Source: Methanoregula sp. PtaU1.Bin051
Lineage (GTDB): Archaea; Halobacteriota; Methanomicrobia; Methanomicrobiales; Methanospirillaceae
Assembly (NCBI GenBank): GCA_002067895.1
Contig: MVRE01000017.1
Coordinates: 62,001-126,000 of the forward strand
DNA length: 64,000 nt
Reading direction: 5' to 3'
Positions 56,251 to 64,000 of this stretch are shown piece after piece. Positions within the stretch are counted from its first letter, which is position 1, and each line of letters starts with the position of its first letter. The notes under the pieces were generated by a model. That model ran no database searches. It worked only from the letters and a program-made list of their open reading frames with translations, and had not been told where the DNA came from. Made by a program: the position numbers and the translations under genes.

Positions 56251-56787
56251 ATGTCGGTCATGGAGATCATCTGGCCATTTCTCTTCCCGCTCCTTGGGGC
56301 ATTCTTTGCCTTTGTCCACATCTCGTGGAAACACCATGCCGGGACCCAGGCCCTTGAGACTTTCCTGGCATGGCAGCTTGCCGTCGGCCTTGGGCTTGGT
56401 TACGTATACGCGGGATTGGGGCACCTCGTGTTTCCCGACATGGTTGCCGCATCGCTTGGATGGCCCCTCCATAGTCCCTTCCAGCGCGAGGTCGGGATGT
56501 GGGACCTCGCGATGGGGATCGTAGGGATCCTGTGCCTGAAAGCACGGTCGACGGGTTTCTGGACCGCAACGATCGTGACGTACGGGATATTCTCCTTGGG
56601 AGCAGGGCTTGGGCACGTCTACGAACTCGTGGTCCACGGTAACGTGTCCGTCAGCAATGCGGGACCAGTCATGTACATGGACATCCTCTATCCGCTCTTC
56701 CTCGGTGCGCTTCTTGCCCTCTACCACAGGAGGAGCGATGGGGCGGGAGGTTCCCCCGGAGAGAACAGGGAGAAAGTAAAGAATTAG
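56251..56787 (+). CDS. DUF6790-like membrane protein
   Basis: 178 residues with about five helices. Family members of this length are found in archaea and bacteria; PFLFPLLGAFFAFVHISWK and YAGLGHLVFPDMVAASLGWP are the recognisable conserved parts. Function unknown. Its TAG stop is the last base before an IS1595-type element, whose target duplication seems to lie in the gene's final codons. Confidence 0.7.
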   Translation: MSVMEIIWPFLFPLLGAFFAFVHISWKHHAGTQALETFLAWQLAVGLGLGYVYAGLGHLVFPDMVAASLGWPLHSPFQREVGMWDLAMGIVGILCLKARSTGFWTATIVTYGIFSLGAGLGHVYELVVHGNVSVSNAGPVMYMDILYPLFLGALLALYHRRSDGAGGSPGENREKVKN

Positions 56788-57639
56788 GGTAAACTACCAA
56801 CTTAGCACCTAATATTCTCCAACAATTGGATGAGTCTCCGAATCTTTATTCTTTCCGAATCGGAACGGTGATTGTATCGCCATACATATTCGCCGAGATA
56901 GGGGGGAGGTTGCTCTCTTCGGATGCCTCCCTGGGAGGCAAGTTTCCGTTTCAGGAAGCCCCAAAATCCTTCTAATCCATTGATATAGTTTCCTTTTCCG
57001 TCAGAGCACTGTTTCTCTCCGTGGTTCATCAGACGATGAACGAATCCCCGAGAAGCGATTCCAGTGTACGCTCTCCAGGTATCAGAGCAGACCACAGAAC
57101 CCGGAGAGACTTGTCGGGTTATAATGGGTTGGAAGATCCCTGCTTCGACATCATTCACAACTTCAGCCCAGACAATTCCATTACGACAGAGGATTCCAAA
57201 AACCGGTTGTTTCTTTGTGCCCCTCCCCTGTTTTGTTCCAGCATCTCTCACAATTTTACGTTTGTTTCTCCACTGGCCTCCGAAATAGGTTTCATCCACT
57301 TCCACCGTTCCAGAGAAGATCTCGGGAACATCCCGGACTAGTGCGCGTCTGATAATTGTGAGAGCTCGAAGAACTCTTCCTCATTCAAGTGAGGTCCTGA
57401 TCGCAATGCTCTGGCTGCTCTGCTCAAGGAGGAACCATCCGATTATATCTTTCCACTGTTCTCTGGTCAAATAGAGGGGAAGACGGTGAGGGGTAAAGTC
57501 ATACCGGCACCGGGCACATCGACGCTTTCCGGTCCCCATCAAGTAAACTTTTTTCGACCTGCATTTTGGGCACTGGATTACTGCCATTCTCCCCTCGTAT
57601 TTTGGTTACGAGATTGGGGGTTAAAATACAGCTATACCC
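56787..57639 (-). mobile_element. Second IS1595-family element, with a decayed 8-base duplication
   Basis: About 853 bases. The ends begin GGGTA (left, 56787) and GGGTA (right, as reverse complement ending at 57639), with partial further identity (about 13 of 23). The flanking 8-mers AAGAATTA and AAAAACTA match at 6 of 8, consistent with the 8-base duplication typical of IS1595 and some drift. Encodes one transposase with a stop. Confidence 0.65.
56802..57587 (-). pseudogene. IS1595-family transposase interrupted by one TGA
   Basis: Two pieces in one frame (68 and 167 residues) are separated by TGA at 57381-57383 (SLE-stop-GRVLRAL), where CGA to TGA or TGG to TGA would restore it. The N-terminal zinc ribbon is CPKCRSKK...CARCRYDF. 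The catalytic half has EVDETYFGG, VCSDTWRAYTG and NGLEGFWGFLKRKL. Different in sequence from the intact copy at 53.6 kb. Confidence 0.85.
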
Positions 57640-57847
57640 AAAAACTAAATCCAAAGAAAGGATTCACTGCACCTTATATCCGCTTCCCGTGGAATGAGAA
57701 TACAAATTTAATAGGCAAGGAAGCGAAGATCTACCAAGTTTCTGATAGTCAATTCGTTGTCACTATTGGAAATGAATCTAAAGGTTTAAACCAGTTTAAA
57801 CCAAACTGCGCGCAATTAAAAGACTCGAAAATTGAAAAGGAGTTACC
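57640..57847. other. AT-rich stretch with an ORF-like frame before tRNA-Val
   Basis: About 208 bases, visibly AT-rich against the surroundings. A plus-strand frame (LIGKEAKIYQVSDSQFVVTI and neighbours) runs on into the tRNA, giving a nonsense peptide across it. No ribosome site or start fits, so I do not call a gene. It may be foreign DNA or simply the tRNA promoter region. Confidence 0.4.
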
Positions 57848-57920
57848 GGGCTCGTGGTCTAGTGGTTTTGACGTCGCCCTTACACGGCGAAGATCGCCGG
57901 TTCGAATCCGGCCGGGCCCA
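57848..57920 (+). tRNA. tRNA-Val (anticodon UAC)
   Basis: A 73-base cloverleaf. Acceptor GGGCTCG pairs with CGGGCCC, and the discriminator A follows (57920). Anticodon stem TCGCC/GGCGA surrounds loop CTTACAC with TAC in the middle; the T-arm contains GTTCGAATC. CCA is not encoded. It is intron-free and lies directly before the FKBP gene of the opposite strand. Confidence 0.93.
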
Positions 57921-57938
57921 TATCCTATCCTGAAAAAA

Positions 57939-58508
57939 TTATTTTCCCGGAGTGAGCTCGATGAGCCGGATCGTGAAAATCAGGTCCTGCCCGGCGAGCA
58001 CGTGGTTCTGGTCGATCATGACGGTATTTTTGGTGAAATTGACGACCTTGACGATGCGGGTTGAACCGTCCGTCGGATTTGTCAGGTAGTAATACATCCC
58101 GGCCACGGGCGTCACGTCGGGGCCGAAGATCGACCTGTTGACGGCTCTGACCAGATCGCTTCTGTACGTGCCGTACGCTTTGTCGACAGGAATAGTGACC
58201 GTCTTTACCTGACCCTTTGTCATCCCGGTTACAGCTTCCTCAAAACCGGGAATCACCGAGTGATCACCGATCCTGAACGTCAGCGGAGTTGAATTCATGT
58301 TCGAATCAAAGATCGTCCCGTTTGGAAGCGTGCCGAGGTAGAGGACGGAGACCGTATCCCCCGTCTTTGCACCCGTCTGGACGAGCGCAAAGAACAGGAC
58401 GATTGCGACAACGACAATGATCACAGCTCCCGCAGCCGCGTACTTCAGGGTCTGTTTTTTCCGTGCCGCTTCCCGCTCCTTCCCTTTAACCTTCTCCGAT
58501 CTCTTCAT
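57939..58508 (-). CDS. Membrane-anchored FKBP-type peptidyl-prolyl isomerase
   Basis: 189 residues from ATG at 58508. A basic N-terminus and one helix (AAAGAVIIVVVAIVLFFALV) anchor the enzyme outside the cell. The FKBP domain reads GDTVSVLYLGTLPNGTIFD, then VIPGFEEAVTGMTKGQ, with the archaeal insert-in-flap region after it, resembling SlyD-type isomerases. It catalyses prolyl cis-trans changes, likely in exported proteins. Confidence 0.9.
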   Translation of the reverse strand: MKRSEKVKGKEREAARKKQTLKYAAAGAVIIVVVAIVLFFALVQTGAKTGDTVSVLYLGTLPNGTIFDSNMNSTPLTFRIGDHSVIPGFEEAVTGMTKGQVKTVTIPVDKAYGTYRSDLVRAVNRSIFGPDVTPVAGMYYYLTNPTDGSTRIVKVVNFTKNTVMIDQNHVLAGQDLIFTIRLIELTPGK

Positions 58509-58623
58509 CCACACGATCTGGGTCGTTATGGGTATTAGGTTCTTGCCGGAAGGTTCTGCCGTACAATCGTTCCGTTACCCTCTTTAAAACCGGCATCCAA
58601 CGTAACCGGCAAAGTGGACGGGC

Positions 58624-59769
58624 ATGATCGGGCGTATCGCGGCCGGTGCGGTATGGCAGGAAGGTACTGCACTCCAGCACCTCATTAAAGGCGAGATCCG
58701 GAGCATGAGGGAGCAGCAGAGGGCACTGCTTGCTCAGGGAAAGACCGGTTACGCTACGATCCTCATCCTGATGTTCTGCATCATTGCAAATGTCGCCCTT
58801 GCCGCCATCCTGCCGGACTACCCTGCTCTCTTCATCGCCGCAAGCATCTATCTCCAGATGATCTACTTCCTGACCCTGCTGGTCCCGTTGGGGGGAGGAG
58901 AAGTCCGTTTCCGTAAAGACCGAATCCGAAAGGCATTTTCCACCCTGTACCATACCGGCATCATCCCATCGACGGATCGGTTCACCCGCATCATGATGGA
59001 CGTCTTTTTTATCAATTCTAGGACCCTTGCAACCGGTTTTATCCTCATCTTCTCCCTCGACCTGTTCTTTACCGCCATTGCCTGGTATTCCGGCATGTTC
59101 TCTGGATCAACTGTGACTGTCATCCTCTTCCAGGTGCTTGCCATCCTTATCTTCTATATCCTTCTTTTCCGCCTGGAACCGGGGACTGCCCGGTTCAGGG
59201 AGGAGATCAAGGGAATGAAAGGGGCATTTACCGGAAGAAAGGTGCCCGCCTGGCTGACTGCCGTCCTGTTCGGCACCGCTGCACTGCTGGTTCTCTTCGT
59301 TATCCTATCGACAATCATCCTCCTTCCAGGTATAACAGTCAAGGCGTTCCTGTCGCTCTCCGGCCTTGAAGACCTGACAAACCTCTTTCTCTTCATCGGG
59401 ATCATCGTGACGAGCCAGTACTTCATCGTCCGCTACTTCCATAGCATATCAAGCATAAAAATGGCAGAACGTTTCTCTGAGCTAAGGATTCTAATCCTAG
59501 AAGCGGCGGGCAGGGTGGACAGGTTGGCGCCTGCCGTAGGAGATTTCCCCAGTACAGCGGCGGATGCCCTGCTGGAATCCAGGATCTACCGGCTCGAGCT
59601 GCGGACACTGTTCGGGACGTTCCCGGTCTACCTCATCAATCCGGACTTCTCAGTACTGTTCGATGAAAAAGTGATCGCCGTCATCACGGGATTCCTCAAG
59701 GGCGCAGGCTCGGCCGGGTTGGAACAGAGCCGAGATCAGGATGTGCGGACAGGGATCCGGCAGGGCTGA
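58624..59769 (+). CDS. Multi-pass membrane protein of unknown function
   Basis: 381 residues. Hydrophobic helices at about residues 45-65, 68-90, 135-160, 163-182, 210-235 and 240-270, with a charged N-terminus and a soluble, helix-rich C-terminal third (AERFSELRILILEAAGRVDR). I do not recognise a family. ATG start, no close neighbours on the same strand except the nifB-like gene 92 bases on. Confidence 0.75.
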   Translation: MIGRIAAGAVWQEGTALQHLIKGEIRSMREQQRALLAQGKTGYATILILMFCIIANVALAAILPDYPALFIAASIYLQMIYFLTLLVPLGGGEVRFRKDRIRKAFSTLYHTGIIPSTDRFTRIMMDVFFINSRTLATGFILIFSLDLFFTAIAWYSGMFSGSTVTVILFQVLAILIFYILLFRLEPGTARFREEIKGMKGAFTGRKVPAWLTAVLFGTAALLVLFVILSTIILLPGITVKAFLSLSGLEDLTNLFLFIGIIVTSQYFIVRYFHSISSIKMAERFSELRILILEAAGRVDRLAPAVGDFPSTAADALLESRIYRLELRTLFGTFPVYLINPDFSVLFDEKVIAVITGFLKGAGSAGLEQSRDQDVRTGIRQG

Positions 59770-59869
59770 ATCCCGCCGATATGATATCCTGTCCGGGGAT
59801 GATAGGGAATCCCGGCTATCATGATTATATGGTATTTATAGATCAAGAACGCACAATGAGGTGTTGAAC

Positions 59870-60766
59870 ATGTCCGGTGATGAAATAAGGGTCGCAGATG
59901 TCGCGGGAAGAAAGGTGCAGTGGGATCCCGCACAGATGCGGAAGATCCAGGAGCACCCGTGTTTCTCGGAAAAAGCCTGCCATGCTTTCGGGAGGTGCCA
60001 TCTCCCGGTCGCCCCGAAGTGCAATATCCAGTGTAATTACTGCATCCGCGACTTTGACTGTGTCAACGAGAGCAGGCCCGGCGTGACAACCCGGGTCCTG
60101 AACCCGGACGAAGCTGTAGCAATGGTCCGTAAAGTCCTTGAGAGATATCCTTATATCAAGGTTATCGGCATTGCAGGTCCCGGCGAGCCGCTGGCTAACG
60201 AGGAGACGATGGAAACCCTGCGCCGGCTTCACGAGGAGTTCCCGAACGTGATCAAATGCATCAGCACAAACGGGCTGATGCTTCCCGAAAAGATTGACCT
60301 ATTGCAGAAATACGATGTCGGTAACATCACCGTTACGTTAAATGCCGTTGATCCGGAGATTGGCGCGAAGATCTACCAGTTTGTCGATTACAAGGGAAAG
60401 CGGTATACCGGGATCGAGGCGGCAAAAATACTCCTTGAAAACCAGCTGAAGGGGATTGAAGAGGCAGTAAAACGCAACATGATCGTCAAGGTCAATACGG
60501 TATACATCCCCGACATCAATGAAGACCACATCCCGGCAATCGCAAAGAAGGTGGGGGAGATGGGTGTTTACACGTTCAACCTCATCCCGCTAATCGCCCA
60601 GTACAAGTTCGCCGATATTACCCCGCCGACACCTGCAATGAAGAAGAAGATGCAGGACGAATGCTCAAAATATGTAAAACAGATGCGACACTGCCAGCGG
60701 TGCCGGGCCGATGCGATCGGGAGACTCGGCCACGATATCCAGTCCTGTATTTACGCAAAAGAGTAA
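59870..60766 (+). CDS. nifB: NifB-type radical SAM protein
   Basis: 298 residues from ATG at 59870 (GAGGTG six bases upstream). The NifB hallmark HPCFSEKACHAFGRCHLPVA is followed by CNIQCNYC, the Cx3Cx2C cluster motif. The last third has two more conserved Cys (CSKYVKQMRHCQRC) as in NifB for its two extra clusters. NafY-like C-terminal domain is absent, as usual in archaea. Makes NifB-co, the iron-sulfur-carbide precursor of the nitrogenase cofactor; no nif structural genes lie in the window. TATTTATA at 59833-59840 may be its promoter. Confidence 0.92.
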   Translation: MSGDEIRVADVAGRKVQWDPAQMRKIQEHPCFSEKACHAFGRCHLPVAPKCNIQCNYCIRDFDCVNESRPGVTTRVLNPDEAVAMVRKVLERYPYIKVIGIAGPGEPLANEETMETLRRLHEEFPNVIKCISTNGLMLPEKIDLLQKYDVGNITVTLNAVDPEIGAKIYQFVDYKGKRYTGIEAAKILLENQLKGIEEAVKRNMIVKVNTVYIPDINEDHIPAIAKKVGEMGVYTFNLIPLIAQYKFADITPPTPAMKKKMQDECSKYVKQMRHCQRCRADAIGRLGHDIQSCIYAKE

Positions 60767-60770
60767 AGGA

Positions 60771-60777
60771 TTTTTTT
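60771..60777 (+). terminator. T7 run after nifB
   Basis: Seven T's four bases after the nifB stop; archaeal intrinsic terminator by position and composition. Confidence 0.45.
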
Positions 60778-60847
60778 GCCAAACACCGGGGCCCGGTCGG
60801 GAAAATTGCGGGCACCCGGAATGTCACATGCCCCGTGCAGCTCCGCC

Positions 60848-61297
60848 CTATCTGCTACTCCGGATTACCTGATCCAACCCGTCAATTAAGGGCTGTAGTG
60901 AGGGGGGATAAGCGGACTCGTCCAGTGTAACCGTTTTCCCCCTGTAGCTGATCGAATAATGGTACAGATCGGCGCTGCCGCGGCGTGCCGGGTAATTGGC
61001 CTGGAGCTGGGGGAACTGCGCATGATCGAACAAAGACGTTATTCCTTCTATGTCAGTTGCATTCATGACGATTTCCGTGCTCACGGTTTTCGTCGCAACA
61101 ACCGCTGCCCCGTTATCGAAAATTACCAGCCTGTCATCAGTATCTGCGGGACCGCCGCTTCGGTGGTAATCGACAAAGACGGCCGGGGCTGGCGGGTGTG
61201 AGACCGGAGGTGTCTTTACACCGAGGCACCCTGCTGCAGATACAACGGAAAAGATCAGGAAAAGGATGCAGATCTGTGCCAATCTTCCTATAGGCAT
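60848..61297 (-). CDS. Secreted lipoprotein of unknown function
   Basis: 149 residues. Signal helix (AQICILFLIFSVVSAAGC) ends in a lipobox-like SAAGC near residue 23, so it is probably an archaeal lipoprotein. A small outer domain of about 110 residues follows, with beta-rich stretches (DDRLVIFDNGAAVVATK; YHYSISYRGKTVTLDE). No family recognised. Confidence 0.65.
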   Translation of the reverse strand: MPIGRLAQICILFLIFSVVSAAGCLGVKTPPVSHPPAPAVFVDYHRSGGPADTDDRLVIFDNGAAVVATKTVSTEIVMNATDIEGITSLFDHAQFPQLQANYPARRGSADLYHYSISYRGKTVTLDESAYPPSLQPLIDGLDQVIRSSR

Positions 61298-61331
61298 CCC
61301 TCCGGATAAACGGTTGTCTCCGGCATCGGTA

Positions 61332-61661
61332 TCAGAGCTGAAGGATGTCGGGTTTGGCTTGTGCTGCTGCAGCCTTGCGTTCAGGAAGGACCTCTTCGAG
61401 GGCCTTTAATAGAACATCAACCTTCTCGTTATTGAATGCCGCGCGGAATGCGGCGAGCTCAGCAGTATTCATGATCATGATCCCTTTCTTCTTCATCGGG
61501 ACACCGTGCTCGTTAACAGGGTTGAAGTCGATCGCAAGGGACGCCGCCCGGTTCTTCGTTTTCGGGAGACGGATGATGGTTACACCCTTGACGCTGGTTG
61601 CCTTCCGCTCCCAGTCCTTCCCTTCATCGATAAAGGTCCTGAGTTGTTCTGTGAGTTCCAT
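61332..61661 (-). CDS. Small conserved-looking protein, probably leaderless
   Basis: 109 residues, alternating strands and helices (VKGVTIIRLPKTKN, SLAIDFNPVNE, DVLLKALEEVLPER). A clear TATA-like TTTAATATATAAA on its strand is centred about 23 bases before the ATG, leaving no space for a leader, so translation may start at the very 5' end of the mRNA. Family not recognised. Confidence 0.65.
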   Translation of the reverse strand: MELTEQLRTFIDEGKDWERKATSVKGVTIIRLPKTKNRAASLAIDFNPVNEHGVPMKKKGIMIMNTAELAAFRAAFNNEKVDVLLKALEEVLPERKAAAAQAKPDILQL

Positions 61662-61716
61662 GCAAGGAACATTTTGATTTATATATTAAAAGCCTATTCG
61701 GTGCTATGCGAATTCG

Positions 61717-61737
61717 TAGGGGGTGCGATCCCCCCTA
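61717..61737. other. Perfect GC hairpin in the divergent gap before the glycosylase
   Basis: A 7-base stem TAGGGGG/CCCCCTA with a 7-base loop, followed 30 bases on by a second pair of inverted repeats (AACCGG at 61767 against CCGGTT at 61795, with an inner GGCAC/GTGCC). The 141-base gap holds no gene. It may be a small RNA, an attenuator for the + strand gene or only chance; no terminator T-run follows. Confidence 0.35.
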
Positions 61738-61802
61738 AGGCGGGATGGCGATAACAGCTCAGACACAACCGGTCATGGCTGCCACGGCACCGTGCCGGTT
61801 TC

Positions 61803-62693
61803 ATGAACCCTAAATACGTCCTGCACCGAACAGTATACCGGATTATGCACGAGCTCACTCTTATGGCAGGTCAGCCGTTCTCGCTCGACCTTACGCTATC
61901 CTGCGGACAGGTCTTCCGGTGGGAAAAGGGATCTGACGGGTGGTGGCGTGGTATCGTTGACAATAACATGATCAGGATTCGGCAGGATGGGGAGGTTCTC
62001 AGGTTTGAAGGCGTTAACAGGCAGTTTATCGAGCACTATTTCTCTCTCGATCATGACCTTAGGGCGATCACGGCTTCTTTTGACCGCGATCCGTTCATCC
62101 ATGCAGCAGTCGAACAGTGCCGCGGCCTTCGCCTGATCCGGCAACCCCCATGGGAGTGCCTGATCTCGTATATCTGCTCGACGAATTCCAATATCCCGAT
62201 GATTAAAAAACGGATCAACCTTATGGCGCAGGCTTTCGGCGACCCCATTGAAACCGACGGGGGGACGTATTACGGATTCCCGAAACCCCGGTCACTCGTA
62301 GGAAGTTGTGCAGCGGTTCTTTCAGAATGCAAGATGGGCTATCGCGGGGGATACGTGAAGAAGACCGCCTGTGATATAACCGACGAAAGAGAATGGGCGC
62401 GTTCGATCAGTTCGCTTCCCTCTGAGGATGCAAGGAAAACCCTGATGGAGTTACAAGGAGTCGGGCCCAAAGCTGCCGACTGCGTCCTCCTTTTCGCCTT
62501 CCAGAAGTACGAATCATTCCCGGTAGACGTCTGGATCCGCCGTATCATGGGGAAGCACTACCTGCCAAACATATGCGGCAGTACCTCGCTCTCGAACCGT
62601 GAATACGACGCGATCCGCAAATTTGCGAAAGACTATTTCGGAACATACTGCGGGTATGCGCAGGAATACCTGTTCGCGGCGCGGGAAGACTGA
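61803..62693 (+). CDS. ogg: 8-oxoguanine DNA glycosylase/AP lyase
   Basis: 296 residues, starting at ATG 61803 or 61845 (MHELTLMAGQPF). OGG1-type opening (LTLSCGQVFRWEK) and HhH-GPD motif LQGVGPKAADCVLLFAFQKY with catalytic Lys, then FPVDVWIRRIM carrying the catalytic Asp. Removes 8-oxoguanine from DNA by base flipping and beta-elimination. The region upstream holds GC hairpins. Confidence 0.92.
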   Translation: MNPKYVLHRTVYRIMHELTLMAGQPFSLDLTLSCGQVFRWEKGSDGWWRGIVDNNMIRIRQDGEVLRFEGVNRQFIEHYFSLDHDLRAITASFDRDPFIHAAVEQCRGLRLIRQPPWECLISYICSTNSNIPMIKKRINLMAQAFGDPIETDGGTYYGFPKPRSLVGSCAAVLSECKMGYRGGYVKKTACDITDEREWARSISSLPSEDARKTLMELQGVGPKAADCVLLFAFQKYESFPVDVWIRRIMGKHYLPNICGSTSLSNREYDAIRKFAKDYFGTYCGYAQEYLFAARED

Positions 62694-62726
62694 GACAAAA
62701 AAAGGTGTATCTGATGATGTCCGTAA

Positions 62727-63953
62727 TCAGGTCCCGATATCCCAACTGCAGAGGTAGTCCTTCTGCTCCTTCGTCATCGTGTCGATAGAGAGATTAAGGG
62801 ACGCGAGTTTGAGGCGGGCGACCTGTTCGTCGATATCATGCGGGACATCGTATACCCCGCCCCTGAGCTTTTTTCCGTTCTTTGCGATATACCTGGCACA
62901 GAGCGCCTGGAGGGCAAAACTTAAGTCCATAACCTCGATGGGGTGACCCATACCTTTCGGGGTTGCGAGATTCACGAGCCTTCCTTCCGCAAGGACGTGG
63001 ATCCGTTTACCTTTAAGGATAAATGTCTCGATACCTTCGCGCTGGATGACCTTATCGGCATTTTCCGCAAGGTAGTCCATATCGATCTCAACATTGAAAT
63101 GGCCGGCATTGGAGAGGATTGCCCCATCTTTAAGCCTTTTAAAATGACGTGCAGAGATAACCGCCGTGTTACCGGTCGTCGTGATGAAAATATCGCCAAT
63201 CTCCGCGGCCTTGTCCATCGGCATTACATGGAACCCGTCCATATGTGCCTCAAGCGCCCTTCGCGAGTCGATCTCGGTAACAACGACCTTTGCCCCGAGC
63301 CCGTGAGCCTTCCGTGCAAGCCCGCGCCCGCAGAAGCCGTAACCGGCGACAACGACATACTTCCCGGCGATCAAGGTATTGGTCGTGATCATTATCGATG
63401 TGAGTGCGCTCTCCCCTGTGCCGTGGACATTATCGAAGTAGCGTTTCATCGGCGTGTCGTTGACCGCTATTACCGGGAACTTCAGTTTACCTTCCGCGGA
63501 CATCGCGCGGAGCCGGTGGATCCCGGTCGTTGTCTCCTCACATCCGCCGATGATATTTTTCAAAAGGTCGCGGCGCTTTGTATGGAGGTAGTGTATCAGG
63601 TCCATCCCGTCATCGATCGTTATGGAAGGAGAGGCATCCAGTACCGAATCGATCGCCGCATAATATTCATCGACAGTGCAGGCACGCTTTGCGTAACAGT
63701 TGACTCCCTTTACTTTATTGAGCGCCGCCGCCACATCGTCCTGCGTCGAGAGAGGGTTGCAGCCGGTGATGTGGACCTCAGCCCCTCCTGCAGCCAGCGT
63801 CGTGACGAGGTTTGCCGTCTTGGCCTCTACATGCAGCGCCATGCCGATTGTCATGCCCGAAAAGGGCTTCTCTTTCACGAACTGTTTTTTAATTGAGGCG
63901 AGCACCGGCATGAACGAGGCCGCCCATTCGATCTTCAATCTTCCGGAATCCAT
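62727..63953 (-). CDS. ahcY: Adenosylhomocysteinase (or S-inosylhomocysteine hydrolase)
   Basis: 408 residues. NAD domain with GYGFCGRGLARKAHGLGAKVV and VTEIDSRRALEAHMDG; catalytic-region motifs HVEAKTANLV and NDTPMKRYFDNVHGTGESAL match the family. It returns S-adenosylhomocysteine to homocysteine and adenosine; several methanogen enzymes prefer the inosyl form after a deaminase, which sequence alone cannot show. ATG at 63953. A-run at 62697-62703 gives T's on this strand after the gene. Confidence 0.94.
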   Translation of the reverse strand: MDSGRLKIEWAASFMPVLASIKKQFVKEKPFSGMTIGMALHVEAKTANLVTTLAAGGAEVHITGCNPLSTQDDVAAALNKVKGVNCYAKRACTVDEYYAAIDSVLDASPSITIDDGMDLIHYLHTKRRDLLKNIIGGCEETTTGIHRLRAMSAEGKLKFPVIAVNDTPMKRYFDNVHGTGESALTSIMITTNTLIAGKYVVVAGYGFCGRGLARKAHGLGAKVVVTEIDSRRALEAHMDGFHVMPMDKAAEIGDIFITTTGNTAVISARHFKRLKDGAILSNAGHFNVEIDMDYLAENADKVIQREGIETFILKGKRIHVLAEGRLVNLATPKGMGHPIEVMDLSFALQALCARYIAKNGKKLRGGVYDVPHDIDEQVARLKLASLNLSIDTMTKEQKDYLCSWDIGT

Positions 63954-64000
63954 TCAATCACCGTAAGGCAGGAAACCTGCCTGCGATCTATCGTTCCATA

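Noticed and set aside
57486-58064. 192-residue plus-strand frame through tRNA-Val
   Set aside because: Passes through a tRNA and ends in the FKBP gene; the tRNA part is a translation artefact.
62943-63896. 317-residue frame opposite ahcY
   Set aside because: Antisense shadow of a well-identified enzyme.
1-64000. CRISPR array
   Set aside because: No evenly spaced direct repeats were seen on reading; Thr-rich repeats at about 22.1-22.3 kb are protein-coding.

Overview
The window is about 64 kb of a GC-rich archaeal chromosome. Methenyl-H4MPT cyclohydrolase, methanogenesis marker protein 12, a four-subunit pyruvate:ferredoxin oxidoreductase, archaeal-type cobamide genes (cobT, cobZ, cobS), a small siroheme sulfite-reductase-like protein, archaeal ribosomal proteins, EF-1alpha, Orc1/Cdc6 and a CetZ-type tubulin together point to a hydrogenotrophic methanogen, most likely of the order Methanomicrobiales. 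The order is inferred from gene content, not from a phylogeny.

Layout. 0-10.5 kb: truncated amino-acid permease, a lycopene-cyclase-like gene broken by one stop, a Lon-like protease, an M1 aminopeptidase, a methyltransferase, a HIT protein and a two-gene ABC exporter. 10.6-18.9 kb: a LamG membrane protein coupled to a membrane-tethered Ser/Thr kinase, opposite a Clp-N-domain protein; then a broken phosphoesterase, a 59-residue Cys-rich protein, a triple zinc-ribbon protein, a doubly broken polX, a UPF0316 membrane protein and small unknowns. 19-29 kb: HPS-RraA fusion, DUF475/TerC-like protein, nitroreductase, DUF3821 surface protein, TraB, YkgJ-type Cys cluster protein, GMP synthetase glutaminase subunit, the cobamide genes and the sulfite-reductase-like protein. 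29-40 kb: EF-1alpha and S10, then an envelope/glycan block (Agl23-like, FAD oxidoreductase, GT2, flippase-like, YYY protein) into which a CetZ gene and a membrane partner are set on the opposite strand. 40-50.7 kb: L7Ae-S28e-L24e-Ndk, MarC, nitrilase, threonine synthase, Mch, Orc1, ApgM, GalE and marker 12.

50.7-57.9 kb: porGDAB, followed abruptly by an insertion-sequence graveyard (an intact IS1595-type element, a wrecked IS5-type transposase, a decapitated glutamate-synthase fragment, and a second IS1595-type element with a stop in its transposase), ending near a tRNA-Val(UAC). 57.9-64 kb: FKBP isomerase, unknown membrane protein, a NifB-type radical SAM enzyme, a lipoprotein, a small unknown, an 8-oxoguanine-glycosylase-like enzyme and adenosylhomocysteinase.

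The most striking global feature is the number of otherwise well-conserved genes interrupted by single stops (lycopene cyclase, phosphoesterase, PolX, GltA fragment, two transposases). Many intact genes in the window end in TGA, TAA and TAG, so this looks like gene decay or sequence error rather than a changed code. Candidates for less-described biology are the kinase/LamG/Clp-N module, the CetZ-membrane-partner pair inside the glycan block, and the siroheme protein next to the cobamide genes. No CRISPR array, rRNA or prophage was seen.
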